The notes under the pieces: generated by a model | Told to the model about the DNA's origin: nothing | The model's database searches: none | What the model saw: the letters and a program-made list of their open reading frames with translations, nothing else | NCBI RefSeq assembly: GCF_001938985.1 | Contig: NZ_MKIN01000020.1 | Span: 186,001-250,000 of the forward strand | Direction of reading: 5' to 3' | Source: Gillisella taibaishanensis | Lineage (GTDB): Bacteria > Pseudomonadota > Alphaproteobacteria > Rhizobiales > Rhizobiaceae | DNA: 64,000 nt | Position numbers and translations under genes: made by a program | Part shown: positions 10,837-19,429 of the stretch, piece by piece | Layout: every line of letters begins with the position of its first letter | Position numbering within the stretch: the first letter of the stretch is position 1

Positions 10837-10915
10837 GGCAAAACCCCTCAATCGATCCGTTGCGGACACTGTTAGTCGAGGCGGGTCTCCAATAAAAATT
10901 CATTGTTTTGTTGTT

Positions 10916-10938
10916 ATCGTTCGTTTTAAAAGAACGAT
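10916..10938. promoter_or_regulatory. Candidate LysR operator between dabB and its divergent regulator
   Basis: A perfect 7-bp inverted repeat, ATCGTTC and GAACGAT, is separated by nine A/T-rich bases. It contains a symmetric T-N11-A (T10921, A10933), the classical LysR-type box. It abuts the ATG of the LysR gene at 10939 and lies about 80 bp upstream of the dabB start, so it could serve autoregulation and dabBA control. No ribosome binding site is visible for the LysR gene, which may be translated from a nearly leaderless mRNA. Confidence 0.55.
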
Positions 10939-11835
10939 ATGAGAGATCTGAACTTCAACCATCTGCGATATTTCTGGGCTGTCGCCCATGAAGGCAGCCT
11001 GACGCGGGCTGCCCAGCACATGAATCTGTCGCAATCGGCGCTGTCGGTGCAGATCCAGAAACTCGAGCATCAGATGGGGCATCCGCTGTTCGAGCGGGTG
11101 GGCAAGAAACTCGTGTTGACGGAAGCGGGCCAGATCGCGCTCGATTACGCCGATACGGTGTTCAAGGCGGGTGACGAGTTGATGAGCACATTGCGCGGTC
11201 GGCCGACGGCCAGCCGCCAAGTGCTCAGGGTTGGGGCGCTGACGACGCTGTCGCGCAATTTCCAGCTGGAATTCCTGCGCCCCCTCGTCGGGCGTTCCGA
11301 TGTCGAGTTGATCGTCCGCTCCGGCAATATGCGCGATCTCCTGGCGCAACTTGAAGCGCATGCCATCGATGTGGTGCTCGCCAATAGCGCTGCCCCCCGC
11401 GATGCGCGGTCTGCGCTGCGCAACCATCTGCTGAATGCACAGCCGGTCAGCCTCGTCGGCCGGCCGCGCTCTGATGGGCGGGTCCTGAATTTTCCCGATG
11501 ACCTTCGCAGCGAGCCGCTGCTGCTACCGAGCCTCGACAGCGACATTCGCGTCGCCTTCGACCGCATCCTGGAAATGGCCGGTATAAGGCCTGTCATCCT
11601 CGCCGAAGTCGACGACATGGCGATGTTGCGTCTGATGGCACGCGAACGCGAAGGTGTTGCCCTCGTGCCGCCTATCGTTGTGCGTGACGAGCTGGAATCG
11701 GGCATTCTTGTTGAGCATTGCCGCATCCCTGAAGTGACCGAGAGCTTCTATGCCATCATCCAGAAACGCCGCTTTCCGAACGCTTTGCTAAGCGAATTGT
11801 TGGCCCGGGGCGAAACCGTCGGCGGGGTGGAGTGA
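10939..11835 (+). CDS. LysR-family regulator (NhaR-like), probable dabBA regulator
   Basis: A 298-residue LysR-type activator. The N-terminal helix-turn-helix covers about residues 5-63 (HLRYFWAVAHEGSLTRAAQH, then SQSALSVQIQKLE), followed by a substrate-binding domain to the C-terminus. The sequence around residues 20-60 resembles NhaR-type regulators more than CbbR. Divergent transcription from dabB and a T-N11-A dyad at its start make dabBA the likely target; the inducer is unknown (sodium, pH or CO2/bicarbonate are guesses). The start is ATG at 10939 inside the dyad region. Confidence 0.9.
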   Translation: MRDLNFNHLRYFWAVAHEGSLTRAAQHMNLSQSALSVQIQKLEHQMGHPLFERVGKKLVLTEAGQIALDYADTVFKAGDELMSTLRGRPTASRQVLRVGALTTLSRNFQLEFLRPLVGRSDVELIVRSGNMRDLLAQLEAHAIDVVLANSAAPRDARSALRNHLLNAQPVSLVGRPRSDGRVLNFPDDLRSEPLLLPSLDSDIRVAFDRILEMAGIRPVILAEVDDMAMLRLMAREREGVALVPPIVVRDELESGILVEHCRIPEVTESFYAIIQKRRFPNALLSELLARGETVGGVE

Positions 11836-11872
11836 CCTCCGGACGCCATCGCCAACGCATGATGCCCGGTTA

Positions 11873-12763
11873 TCAATCAATAAAGCGGGCAAGCTCATCT
11901 GGCGTTCCCTTTGGAAAGGTGGCCTTCAGATACTCCAGGAAGGCCGACACCCGCGTGCTAAGCAGCCGTCGTGTCGGATATAGCGCCCAAAGTGCCGTTT
12001 CAAATCCTTCCACATCTCCCCAACTGACCAAGGCGCCTACCGCTAGGTCTGAACTCGCCAGTGACAGAGGGAGACGTGCTGCGCCGAGGCCAGTGCGCAC
12101 CGCATCGCGGATCATGATGAAGGAAGAGAGGCTAAGAACCGGCCTCACCATCAGGCGCGATTGTCCGTCCGCCGTCGTGATCTCCCAAACATCGCCTTGA
12201 ACCATTGGCCCACGAATGATGGCAGGAACGGTTTCCTGATCGGCGGGTCGCGGCAGGTCCGGGCTCGCGACAACGACCATGCGGTCGTGCAGAAACACGC
12301 GACCGACCAGACTTTCATCCGGTTCCGGATTGACGCGAATGACCAGGTCATAGGCGTCTTCGATCATGTCGACAGCTCGATCTTCCGTGGTGATCTCCAG
12401 CTGAACCTCCGGATATTTCCGCACGAAGCCGGCGGCGAGCTTGCCCATCGCCGTCTGGGAAAATAATAGCGGCGCGCTGATCCTCAACCGGCCGCGAGGG
12501 CTATGCCCGCCGGATGCGATTGCTTTGGCCGTCTCGTCTAACTCGGTCAAAAGCGTCGCTGTCCGCTCGAACAGCGCCCGCCCTTCCTGTGTCAGCCTCA
12601 GCACCCGCGCGCCGCGCTCGAAAAGACGTAGCTCAAGGCTCGCCTCGAGTTCGCTAACGCGCCGCGAGAGCGTCGCCTTTGGCCGGCCAGCCGCGCGAGC
12701 CGCTTTGCCAAACCCGCCATGACGAGCAACCAGATTGAAATCTGCCAGCGCCAGTAGATCCAT
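11873..12763 (-). CDS. LysR-family transcriptional regulator
   Basis: A 296-residue LysR-type regulator with the helix-turn-helix near residues 3-60 (LADFNLVARHGGFGKAARAA, then ATLSRRVSELE) and a C-terminal effector domain. The ATG at 12763 has AGGTGG five bases upstream and is preferred over a GTG at 12772. It is divergent from the NmrA-type oxidoreductase that starts at 12881, a common arrangement in which the regulator controls the neighbouring reductase. It is convergent with the preceding LysR gene, with 37 nt between stops. Confidence 0.88.
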   Translation of the reverse strand: MDLLALADFNLVARHGGFGKAARAAGRPKATLSRRVSELEASLELRLFERGARVLRLTQEGRALFERTATLLTELDETAKAIASGGHSPRGRLRISAPLLFSQTAMGKLAAGFVRKYPEVQLEITTEDRAVDMIEDAYDLVIRVNPEPDESLVGRVFLHDRMVVVASPDLPRPADQETVPAIIRGPMVQGDVWEITTADGQSRLMVRPVLSLSSFIMIRDAVRTGLGAARLPLSLASSDLAVGALVSWGDVEGFETALWALYPTRRLLSTRVSAFLEYLKATFPKGTPDELARFID

Positions 12764-12880
12764 ATGTTCCACCTGTGAGACGATCTGTCCAAATACTGCG
12801 TCTATCGGAAAGAATATGGATCACTAAATTCACGTGTGTCAACGCAAGCAAACTTATCCGACCCAATAGGAGTAGAGACC

Positions 12881-13750
12881 ATGACTATTCTCGTTACTGG
12901 TGCCACCGGCCGTGTTGGCCGCCATGTCGTCGATCAACTCATTCGTCGCGGCGCCAAGGTGCGCGTCTTGACCCGTGACCCCGCAAAGGCTGACTTTCCC
13001 GCTGATGTCGAAATTGCCCAAGGCGACTTGCTCGATATCGATGCCTTGCGCCGTGCCTTTCAGGGAGTGCGCACGTTGTTCCTGCTCAATGCCGTGACCG
13101 GCGATGAATTCACCCAGGCGATCATTACCTTGAACATTGCTCGGGAAGCCGGTGTCGAACGGGTCGTCTATCAGTCGGTCTTCGATGCCGAGGGCGCGGT
13201 AAATGTGCCGCATTTCGCCGTAAAATCGGGCGCCGAGCGTATGCTGCGGCAGATGGGATTCAGCGCTACCATCCTGCGCCCGTCCTACTTCATCGACAAC
13301 GAGTTGATGATCAAGGACGTTATCCTTAATCATGGCGTTTATCCGATGCCGATCGGCTCCAAGGGTGTTGCAATGGTCGATGCCCGGGATATCGCCGAAA
13401 TTGCTGCGATCGAACTGATCCGCCGTGACCAGGCGCCGGGCACTCTTCCAATCGAGACCATCAATCTTGTTGGTCCAGACACTCTGACGGGCCCGCAGGT
13501 GGCCGCTATCTGGTCGGATTTGCTCAGCCGGCTGGTCGTTTATGGTGGTGATGATCCGAGCGGCTTCGAGCAGAACATGGCAACGTTCATGCCGAAATGG
13601 ACGGCCTACGAGATGCGGTTGATGGCCGAGCGATATGTCAGCGACGGGATGATTCCGGAAGCCGGAGATGTCGAGCGTCTGACGCGAATGCTAGGACGTC
13701 CGCTTCACAACTATCGCAACTTTGCGGCAGAGATTCTGCGCGCAGCGTGA
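12881..13750 (+). CDS. NmrA-like NAD(P)-binding oxidoreductase
   Basis: A 289-residue atypical short-chain dehydrogenase of the NmrA/HSCARG group. It starts with a beta strand and glycine-rich dinucleotide motif GATGRVG at about residues 7-13, then RDPAKAD, which fits NADP(H) recognition. Members include quinone oxidoreductases and redox-sensing NADP(H) binders; the substrate here is unknown. The ATG at 12881 follows AGGAG eight bases upstream; the frame is open to a GTG at 12836 without a ribosome binding site. It is divergent from a LysR gene that probably regulates it. Confidence 0.85.
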   Translation: MTILVTGATGRVGRHVVDQLIRRGAKVRVLTRDPAKADFPADVEIAQGDLLDIDALRRAFQGVRTLFLLNAVTGDEFTQAIITLNIAREAGVERVVYQSVFDAEGAVNVPHFAVKSGAERMLRQMGFSATILRPSYFIDNELMIKDVILNHGVYPMPIGSKGVAMVDARDIAEIAAIELIRRDQAPGTLPIETINLVGPDTLTGPQVAAIWSDLLSRLVVYGGDDPSGFEQNMATFMPKWTAYEMRLMAERYVSDGMIPEAGDVERLTRMLGRPLHNYRNFAAEILRAA

Positions 13751-13818
13751 GAACCACGCTCTTCGCCCAGGTCCGTTGGGAGGAGCAATATTATATATGG
13801 CGGGCCTAGAGAGCAGAT

Positions 13819-13841
13819 GCTGGGCAATTGCAATGCCCAGC
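13819..13841. terminator. Hairpin between convergent genes (terminator-like)
   Basis: Eight-base perfect arms GCTGGGCA and TGCCCAGC with a 7-nt loop, followed on the plus strand by TTTCTCC. It sits 68 nt after the oxidoreductase stop and 20 nt before the guaA stop on the other strand, as expected for a shared terminator. The U-tract is short. Confidence 0.5.
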
Positions 13842-13861
13842 TTTCTCCGTGAGTGGTCCGA

Positions 13862-15424
13862 TCATTCCCACTCGATCGTGCCTGGTGGTTTCGACGTCAC
13901 GTCATAAACCACGCGGTTGATGCCGCGGACTTCGTTGATGATGCGGGTGGCGGCGCGACCGAGGAATTCCATGTCGTAATGATAGAAATCCGCTGTCATG
14001 CCGTCGACCGAGGTGACGGCGCGCAGCGCGCAGACGAATTCGTAAGTACGCCCGTCGCCCATGACGCCGACGGTCTGGACCGGCAGCAGCACGGCAAAAG
14101 CCTGCCAGATGGCGTCGTAGAGGCCAGCCTTGCGGATTTCATCGAGATAGATAGCGTCTGCTTCGCGCAGGATATCGAGCTTCTCGCGGGTCACGCCGCC
14201 GGGGCAGCGGATGGCAAGGCCCGGACCGGGGAAGGGATGGCGGCCGATGAAGCTGTCTGGCAGGCCGAGCTCTTTGCCCAGCACGCGCACTTCATCCTTG
14301 AACAATTCGCGCAGCGGTTCCACCAGCTGCATGTTCATCCGCTCAGGAAGGCCACCGACATTGTGGTGGCTCTTGATGGTCACGGACGGACCGCCGGAGA
14401 AGGAAACGCTTTCGATGACATCGGGATAGAGCGTGCCCTGGCCGAGGAAATCGGCGCCGCCGAGCTTCTTGGCTTCGTCTTCGAAGGTCTCGATAAACAG
14501 CCGGCCGATGATCTTGCGCTTGGTTTCCGGATCGGACACGCCTTCCAGCTCGCCGACAAAACGGTCGATCGCGTCGACATGGATCAGGTGCAGATTGTAA
14601 TGTTCCTTGAACATGGCGACGACATCGGCCGCCTCGTTCTTGCGCATCAGGCCGTGGTCGACAAGAATGCAAGTCAGCTGGTCGCCGACCGCTTCATGGA
14701 TCAGCAGGGCCGCAACCGAACTATCGACGCCGCCGGACAGCGCGCAGATGACGCGCTTGTCGCCGACCTGGGCGCGGATTTGTTCGACCGCCTTGGCGCG
14801 GTAGGCCGACATGCTCCAGTCACCGGAAATGCCGGCGATATTGTGCACGAAATTCTGGATCAGCTTGGCGCCGTCAGGCGTATGCACCACTTCTGGGTGG
14901 AACTGCACGGCGTAATATTTGCGCGCTTCGTCGGCAATGAAGGCGAAAGGCGCGTTAGACGAAGTGGCAAGTACGCGGAAGCCCGGCGGAATCGCGGTAA
15001 CGCGGTCGCCATGGGACATCCAGACCTGATGGCGCGAGCCGACTGACCAGAGGCCTTCGAACAGCTTGCAATCCTGCTCGATGTCGAGGAAGGCGCGGCC
15101 GAATTCGCGGTGGTGGCCGCCTTCGACCTTGCCACCGAGCTGAGCGCACATGCTCTGCTGGCCATAACAGATGCCGAAGATCGGCAGGCCGCTGTCGAAG
15201 ATCGCCTGGGGAACGCGTGGGCTGTTGTCATCCAGTGTTGAGGCGGGGCTTCCGGACAGAATGATCGCTTTCGGCCTGAGCCGGGCGAAACCCTCTTCTG
15301 ATGACTGGAAGGGAACGATTTCGCAGTAGACGCCGGTTTCGCGAACGCGCCGCGCAATCAGCTGCGTCACCTGGCTGCCGAAATCGATGATGAGAACGCT
15401 GTCGGGATGTGCTATCTGGGTCAT
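13862..15424 (-). CDS. guaA: GMP synthase (glutamine-hydrolysing)
   Basis: A 520-residue cytoplasmic enzyme that converts XMP to GMP with ATP and glutamine, the last step of guanine nucleotide synthesis. An N-terminal class I glutamine amidotransferase domain has the nucleophile in GICYGQQ (Cys about 86) and the His-Glu pair in FHPEV. The ATP-pyrophosphatase domain has the P-loop SGGVDSS, and the C-terminal dimerisation domain ends in GTIEWE, the usual GuaA terminus. The length is standard. The ATG at 15424 follows AAAGG at good spacing. Confidence 0.98.
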   Translation of the reverse strand: MTQIAHPDSVLIIDFGSQVTQLIARRVRETGVYCEIVPFQSSEEGFARLRPKAIILSGSPASTLDDNSPRVPQAIFDSGLPIFGICYGQQSMCAQLGGKVEGGHHREFGRAFLDIEQDCKLFEGLWSVGSRHQVWMSHGDRVTAIPPGFRVLATSSNAPFAFIADEARKYYAVQFHPEVVHTPDGAKLIQNFVHNIAGISGDWSMSAYRAKAVEQIRAQVGDKRVICALSGGVDSSVAALLIHEAVGDQLTCILVDHGLMRKNEAADVVAMFKEHYNLHLIHVDAIDRFVGELEGVSDPETKRKIIGRLFIETFEDEAKKLGGADFLGQGTLYPDVIESVSFSGGPSVTIKSHHNVGGLPERMNMQLVEPLRELFKDEVRVLGKELGLPDSFIGRHPFPGPGLAIRCPGGVTREKLDILREADAIYLDEIRKAGLYDAIWQAFAVLLPVQTVGVMGDGRTYEFVCALRAVTSVDGMTADFYHYDMEFLGRAATRIINEVRGINRVVYDVTSKPPGTIEWE

Positions 15425-15520
15425 GTCGAGCCTTTAATGAAAAGCGATGCTGCTGGCAATCCGGGAAATGCCGGAAGCATGAAAAAACCAATGCGTGACC
15501 CGGTGGACCGGATCAGAACC

Positions 15521-15550
15521 AGCCGGCTTAAAACCAGCCGGCTCAAAACC
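15521..15550. repeat. 15-bp tandem duplication at the 3' end of the nucleosidase gene
   Basis: Two adjacent 15-bp units, AGCCGGCTTAAAACC and AGCCGGCTCAAAACC (14 of 15 identical), with a weaker partial copy (GATCAGAACC) just before. The right unit overlaps the stop codon and last codons of the MTA/SAH nucleosidase gene, so the gene end has been copied outward. It resembles replication slippage. Confidence 0.8.
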
Positions 15551-16181
15551 AGAAGGTGCCATCTTCCAGCGCCTTCACCAGCGCGTCGACAGCCTGGGCG
15601 AGATTGCGATCGACCACGTGGAGATATTCCGTCCAGTCGCTGACATGGTTCAGCTCCGCCTTGCCATCGGAAATGCCGCGCAGGCCGATGAGGGGCAGAT
15701 TGAAGCTCTGGCACGCCCGCAGCACGGCGTAGGTTTCCATATCGACCATGTCTGCGTCGATACCGTCATAGACGGTGCCAGACACGATATTGCCGCCGGT
15801 CGACAGGCTGGCGGTTGCGACGCCCGGAATGCGCAGTGGCAGGTCTATGGCTGCCGGCAGATCGAGAAACGGCGTGCGGCCCTTCTCGAAGCCGAGCGGC
15901 GAGGCATCCATGTCGCGATAGGCAACCGAAGAGACCTGATAGACCTCCGTCTGCTCCAGCCTGGCCGATCCGGCCGAGCCGAGCGACACGACCAGATCCG
16001 GCAGGGCATTTTGAACCTGCAGGTCTTTCAGCGCCGCCGTCAGCACGATGGCCGCCTCGACCGGGCCGACGCCGGTCATCAGAGGCTGGATGCGCAGCCG
16101 AAGGAAAGGGCCATATTCCGCGTCGACCGCCATGACGAACAACACGGATTTGCCACAGACGGATTTCAATTCGAATGTCAT
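15543..16181 (-). CDS. 5'-methylthioadenosine/S-adenosylhomocysteine nucleosidase-like protein
   Basis: A 212-residue nucleoside phosphorylase-fold protein that should cleave adenine from methylthioadenosine and S-adenosylhomocysteine. Family marks seen are the N-terminal strand LFVMAVDAEYGPF, the glycine motif TGVGPVEAAI, and VDMETYAVLRAC with the purine-binding Met-Glu near residue 145. RGISDGKAEL carries the Asp expected to protonate N7. Its start overlaps the thioesterase stop by four bases (ATGA), implying translational coupling. The C-terminus ends in WF inside a small tandem duplication. Confidence 0.88.
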   Translation of the reverse strand: MTFELKSVCGKSVLFVMAVDAEYGPFLRLRIQPLMTGVGPVEAAIVLTAALKDLQVQNALPDLVVSLGSAGSARLEQTEVYQVSSVAYRDMDASPLGFEKGRTPFLDLPAAIDLPLRIPGVATASLSTGGNIVSGTVYDGIDADMVDMETYAVLRACQSFNLPLIGLRGISDGKAELNHVSDWTEYLHVVDRNLAQAVDALVKALEDGTFWF

Positions 16182-16615
16182 TCCCGGATATCCTCACGGC
16201 CCCGCATCACCATCATGGTGCTGGTCATGGAGGCGATCAATTTGGCTGGACCGTCGCCGAGCGCATAGCCACGGCCATCGGCGACGATGATGGTGGAGCC
16301 GGGCTTGATGATTTCGCCTCGAAACAGAAAGCGCTCTCCGCGTCCGGGCGACATCATGTTGACCTTGAATTCGATTGTCAGCACCGAAGTATCGGGCTCG
16401 ATCACGGTATAAGCGGCATAGCCGCAGGCCGTGTCCAGGGCTGCCGAAATCACGCCGGCATGCAGAAACCCATGCTGCTGGGTGAGCTTTTCGTGAAAGG
16501 GAAGCTCGATTTCGACAAGCTTGTGGCTGACCCGGGTCAGTTCGGCACCCATGGTCTGCATGGCGCCCTGACGCGCAAAACTCGCCTCGATCCGCTGCTG
16601 GATTTCCGCATCCAT
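16178..16615 (-). CDS. PaaI-type hotdog thioesterase
   Basis: A 145-residue acyl-CoA thioesterase of the PaaI/YdiI hotdog family. The active-site region QQHGFLHAGVISAALDTACG is present (about residues 38-57), with the HGG-like motif written as HAG. The physiological acyl-CoA is unknown. The frame is open far upstream. The ATG at 16615 starts at the usual family N-terminus and has AAGGG ten bases upstream; an ATG at 16633 is a close alternative. It lies between tspO and the nucleosidase on the same strand. Confidence 0.82.
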   Translation of the reverse strand: MDAEIQQRIEASFARQGAMQTMGAELTRVSHKLVEIELPFHEKLTQQHGFLHAGVISAALDTACGYAAYTVIEPDTSVLTIEFKVNMMSPGRGERFLFRGEIIKPGSTIIVADGRGYALGDGPAKLIASMTSTMMVMRGREDIRE

Positions 16616-16713
16616 CTGGCTGCCGCCCTTCATCCCTCGCTTGCGCAGCCATTTGGCACGAGACGGCCGCTTGGGCAAGCCCTTGCGGCGCAACATGACC
16701 GGCGGGTCAGGGA

Positions 16714-17166
16714 TCAGTTGAGCAGGAACAGGGCTCCATTGAGCACGCTGGCGAACCCGACCCAGGCTGCATAAGGAATGAAACAGGCGAGGGCCACCTT
16801 GTCGAACCTGCGTACCTGCCAGAGAAAGGCGAGGATCAGCGCCAGCATCGGCAGGATGACGATCAGCCCGAGCCCGGTGCTTTGCTGGCCGAAAAAGGCC
16901 GGCGACCACAGGAAATTGAGGATCATCTGGCCGAACCACAGCGTCATGGCCTTTGAACGCCGCGCGCGGCGCCAGATCCGCGCGCCGGCAAGGCCGATCA
17001 GCACGTAGAGTACGGTCCAGACCGGCCCGAACAGCCAGGCGGGTGGATTGAAGCTCGGCTTCACCAATCCGTCATACCAGTCGCCTGGCAGGTTGGAGAG
17101 GCCGATCAGGATGCCGATGCCGGTAACGGCGATCATGAAAATGAGGTTGGTAAGGGCGTTGCGCAT
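16714..17166 (-). CDS. tspO: TspO/MBR family membrane protein
   Basis: A 150-residue integral membrane protein with five hydrophobic helices, the expected TspO topology. Conserved blocks are visible: the WYDGLVKPSFNPPAWLFGPVW segment in the first loop, and the aromatic stretch FGQMILNFLWSPAFFG in the third helix. The family binds porphyrins and modulates tetrapyrrole or stress responses. It heads a three-gene run with the thioesterase and nucleosidase, 98 nt from the next gene. Start ATG at 17166. Confidence 0.92.
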   Translation of the reverse strand: MRNALTNLIFMIAVTGIGILIGLSNLPGDWYDGLVKPSFNPPAWLFGPVWTVLYVLIGLAGARIWRRARRSKAMTLWFGQMILNFLWSPAFFGQQSTGLGLIVILPMLALILAFLWQVRRFDKVALACFIPYAAWVGFASVLNGALFLLN

Positions 17167-17237
17167 GACGCTCGAATTTAGTGGCTGTCGCGTTTTTTGG
17201 AAGAGTGCGAAAGTCTAAGAATTCGCGCCACGAATAT

Positions 17238-18311
17238 TCACGAGAGCCGGATGATGTGCTGGTCCCAGTTCACCGCCTCCTGGCTGTCGAGAAAGCGGCC
17301 GTCGTAGGAAGAGGTGGCAAAGCCGTGCCGAGCCGAGGCTATGCCCGCGGCTTCATTAAGGATGCCGGTCGCTTTGACCTTGCCGCTGGCCGCGTCAAGC
17401 ACCACCGAGACGCCGCCGGCAGGAGAGGTTACGCCGACCAGTCCATCGCGCCTGTTAACGGCGATAGCTCCGACATAATTGCCAAGGCTGCGGGTGACCT
17501 CAGGCGGCAGGTCGATCCAGGTCAGCGCCTCGCCTTTGCCGAAATGGCCGATCAGGGGCGGCAGGTCGCGGCGCGGCCCTTCGTACTGGCAGGCGAACCA
17601 GATACGGCCATCGGCATCGAGATCGATATGGCGGGTCGAGACTTGGCGCAGCACTTCGGGCAGCTCGTGCTTTTCGACGAGGTCGCCGGTTGCGGCATCT
17701 GTCAGGACCAGTGAGGGTTCCATATGGTCGAGATTGAGCTTGGTGCGACCGAAATCCGGATTGGTCTCGATGCCGCCATTGGCGATGATCAGCAACTTTC
17801 CATCGTCGCTGACGCTCATGTCATGGGTGCCGATGCCATGGGCGGAAAATTCGCCGATCCGGCGAAAGCCGTCGGTCGCATCGTAAAGCCCGATCATGCC
17901 CCTGTTGTTGTCAAAATCGTTTTCTGAGGCATACAGCAACCTGCCATCCGGCGAGAAATGGCCGTGGCCGTAGAAATGCCGCCCGGCCGGGGCATTGACC
18001 ACCACGGGTGCTATCAGGTTCTGCCGGTCGAAGATGAAGATAAACGTGCCGGGGCGACGGGCAAAGGCGGCGACTTTTTTGGCCGAGGAGGCAAGCCCGT
18101 GAGCACGGCCGGGCAGCGCAACGCGCGAGACGATACGGCCATCTTCTGCCAGCAGAGCTGCGCCAAAACTGCCGTCCGGCGCGCGAAAGCCCGAGGCATA
18201 GACGGCATCGGCCTGCACCAGCATCTCGGCTGCGGCAGGCGTCAGGCTGGCGAGATAGATGGCGCCGGCAGCTTTCAGGAAATCTCGACGGTCGATCAGC
18301 GCGCCGCGCAT
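17238..18311 (-). CDS. Tat-exported DUF1513 protein (beta-propeller-like)
   Basis: A 357-residue periplasmic protein. The N-terminus carries a twin-arginine signal (RRDFLKAAG) and a hydrophobic stretch ending near AAAE. The rest shows repeated blade-like segments (HGHFSPDGRLLYASEND, GTHDMSVSDDGKLLIIANGG) that resemble a WD/YVTN beta-propeller; family DUF1513. Function is unknown, but it is last in an operon with two imelysins and a di-heme oxidoreductase. The gap to the preceding imelysin stop is 5 nt, so the genes are likely co-translated. Tat export suggests folding, perhaps with a cofactor, before secretion. Confidence 0.85.
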   Translation of the reverse strand: MRGALIDRRDFLKAAGAIYLASLTPAAAEMLVQADAVYASGFRAPDGSFGAALLAEDGRIVSRVALPGRAHGLASSAKKVAAFARRPGTFIFIFDRQNLIAPVVVNAPAGRHFYGHGHFSPDGRLLYASENDFDNNRGMIGLYDATDGFRRIGEFSAHGIGTHDMSVSDDGKLLIIANGGIETNPDFGRTKLNLDHMEPSLVLTDAATGDLVEKHELPEVLRQVSTRHIDLDADGRIWFACQYEGPRRDLPPLIGHFGKGEALTWIDLPPEVTRSLGNYVGAIAVNRRDGLVGVTSPAGGVSVVLDAASGKVKATGILNEAAGIASARHGFATSSYDGRFLDSQEAVNWDQHIIRLS

Positions 18312-18316
18312 GGCGA

Positions 18317-19429
18317 TCAGTCTCCGTCCGCGAAGGAGAAGCCCGCGCTGAGACCGACGCCGCCGCCCAGGCCGTCGCTGAGGTCGGTGATCATGCTGCG
18401 GCTGTTGTCGAGCAGGCTGACAAGCTTTTGGCGCTCGTCGGGCTTCGATACCGCCGCTTCGACGTCAGGTGTTATCGTCTTGGTGGTTTCGATCAGCTTG
18501 TCGGCGCGGGCGTTGATGGCGTCGATAACACCGCGCTTTGCCGGTGGCAGCAGGCTAGCGGCATTGGTGCCGTTCAGCAGGTCTTTGAGGCCGGTGAGAT
18601 TTTCCTGCATGCTGGCGAAGGTCAGGCCCGAGCGCCAGAAAATCGCCTGTTTCGGCGCAATCCGGCCATCGGCGCCCTTGAAGAAGGTTTCGATCCGCTC
18701 GTCGCGCACCGTTTCCGTGCCATGGACGAGAACACCAAGCAGGCCGGTCACGGCTTCTGATGGCGTGCGGAACACGTCATTGTCGGGGCCCGGCTGCTTC
18801 CACGCCGCCTGTACGCCACCGGGGGCTTCCCAGAGGCTCGACAGTTCACCGGCCATGTTTTCGACATTGCCTGCGATCGCTGCGCCATAGCGGCAGCGGA
18901 AGTCGCCGTCCTTCTGAGCCAGGGTCTCCGCGCCGGTGCCGTAGAGCACATATTCCAGCGCGCCGAGGCCCTGGATTGCCACGCTTTTCTCGTGCAGCGA
19001 CTGGGGATCGGCAAAGCTCTTGTCGTTGGAGGCAATCGCGCCCTGGATCTGCTTCAGCGCCAGGCCCTTGCGGTCGGGATAAAACAGGATGTGCTCGAAG
19101 CGGTTCTCCTCGATCACCGGTCCGACCCTGATAATCTCGATCCGCGCCCAGGCGCGCACGGCATCCCCAAATCCTTGCCTGGCCGCCTTAAGCGTTGCGT
19201 CTGACGGCGTTGCGCAAAGACTGTCCATGCCTGCATGCAGCGCCTTGGCCTTGTCCACGAACTGGCGGTAGCCGGGGCGGATAAAGCCGTCTACTGCCTT
19301 TTCCATGACGGCGGGAACGGCATCGGTCTGTAGCGCCGTCGCATGAGGTGCGGCCTCTTGCGCAAAAGCCGGTAAAGCGGCGGAGAGGGCGAGGATCAGG
19401 CTCAAGGTCAGGGAACGCGGGTTCGGCAT
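18317..19429 (-). CDS. Imelysin-family (M75-like) periplasmic protein, degenerate motif
   Basis: A 370-residue helical periplasmic protein with a Sec signal peptide (cleavage near ALPAFAQ). It belongs to the imelysin/EfeO-like fold, but the family GxHxxE metal motif reads GLGALE here (about residues 147-152): the His is replaced by Gly while the Glu is kept. The paralogue in the same operon keeps GYHAIE. It may therefore bind metal differently or play a structural role. Its ATG overlaps the stop of the di-heme oxidoreductase by one base (TGATG), so translation is coupled. Confidence 0.88.
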   Translation of the reverse strand: MPNPRSLTLSLILALSAALPAFAQEAAPHATALQTDAVPAVMEKAVDGFIRPGYRQFVDKAKALHAGMDSLCATPSDATLKAARQGFGDAVRAWARIEIIRVGPVIEENRFEHILFYPDRKGLALKQIQGAIASNDKSFADPQSLHEKSVAIQGLGALEYVLYGTGAETLAQKDGDFRCRYGAAIAGNVENMAGELSSLWEAPGGVQAAWKQPGPDNDVFRTPSEAVTGLLGVLVHGTETVRDERIETFFKGADGRIAPKQAIFWRSGLTFASMQENLTGLKDLLNGTNAASLLPPAKRGVIDAINARADKLIETTKTITPDVEAAVSKPDERQKLVSLLDNSRSMITDLSDGLGGGVGLSAGFSFADGD

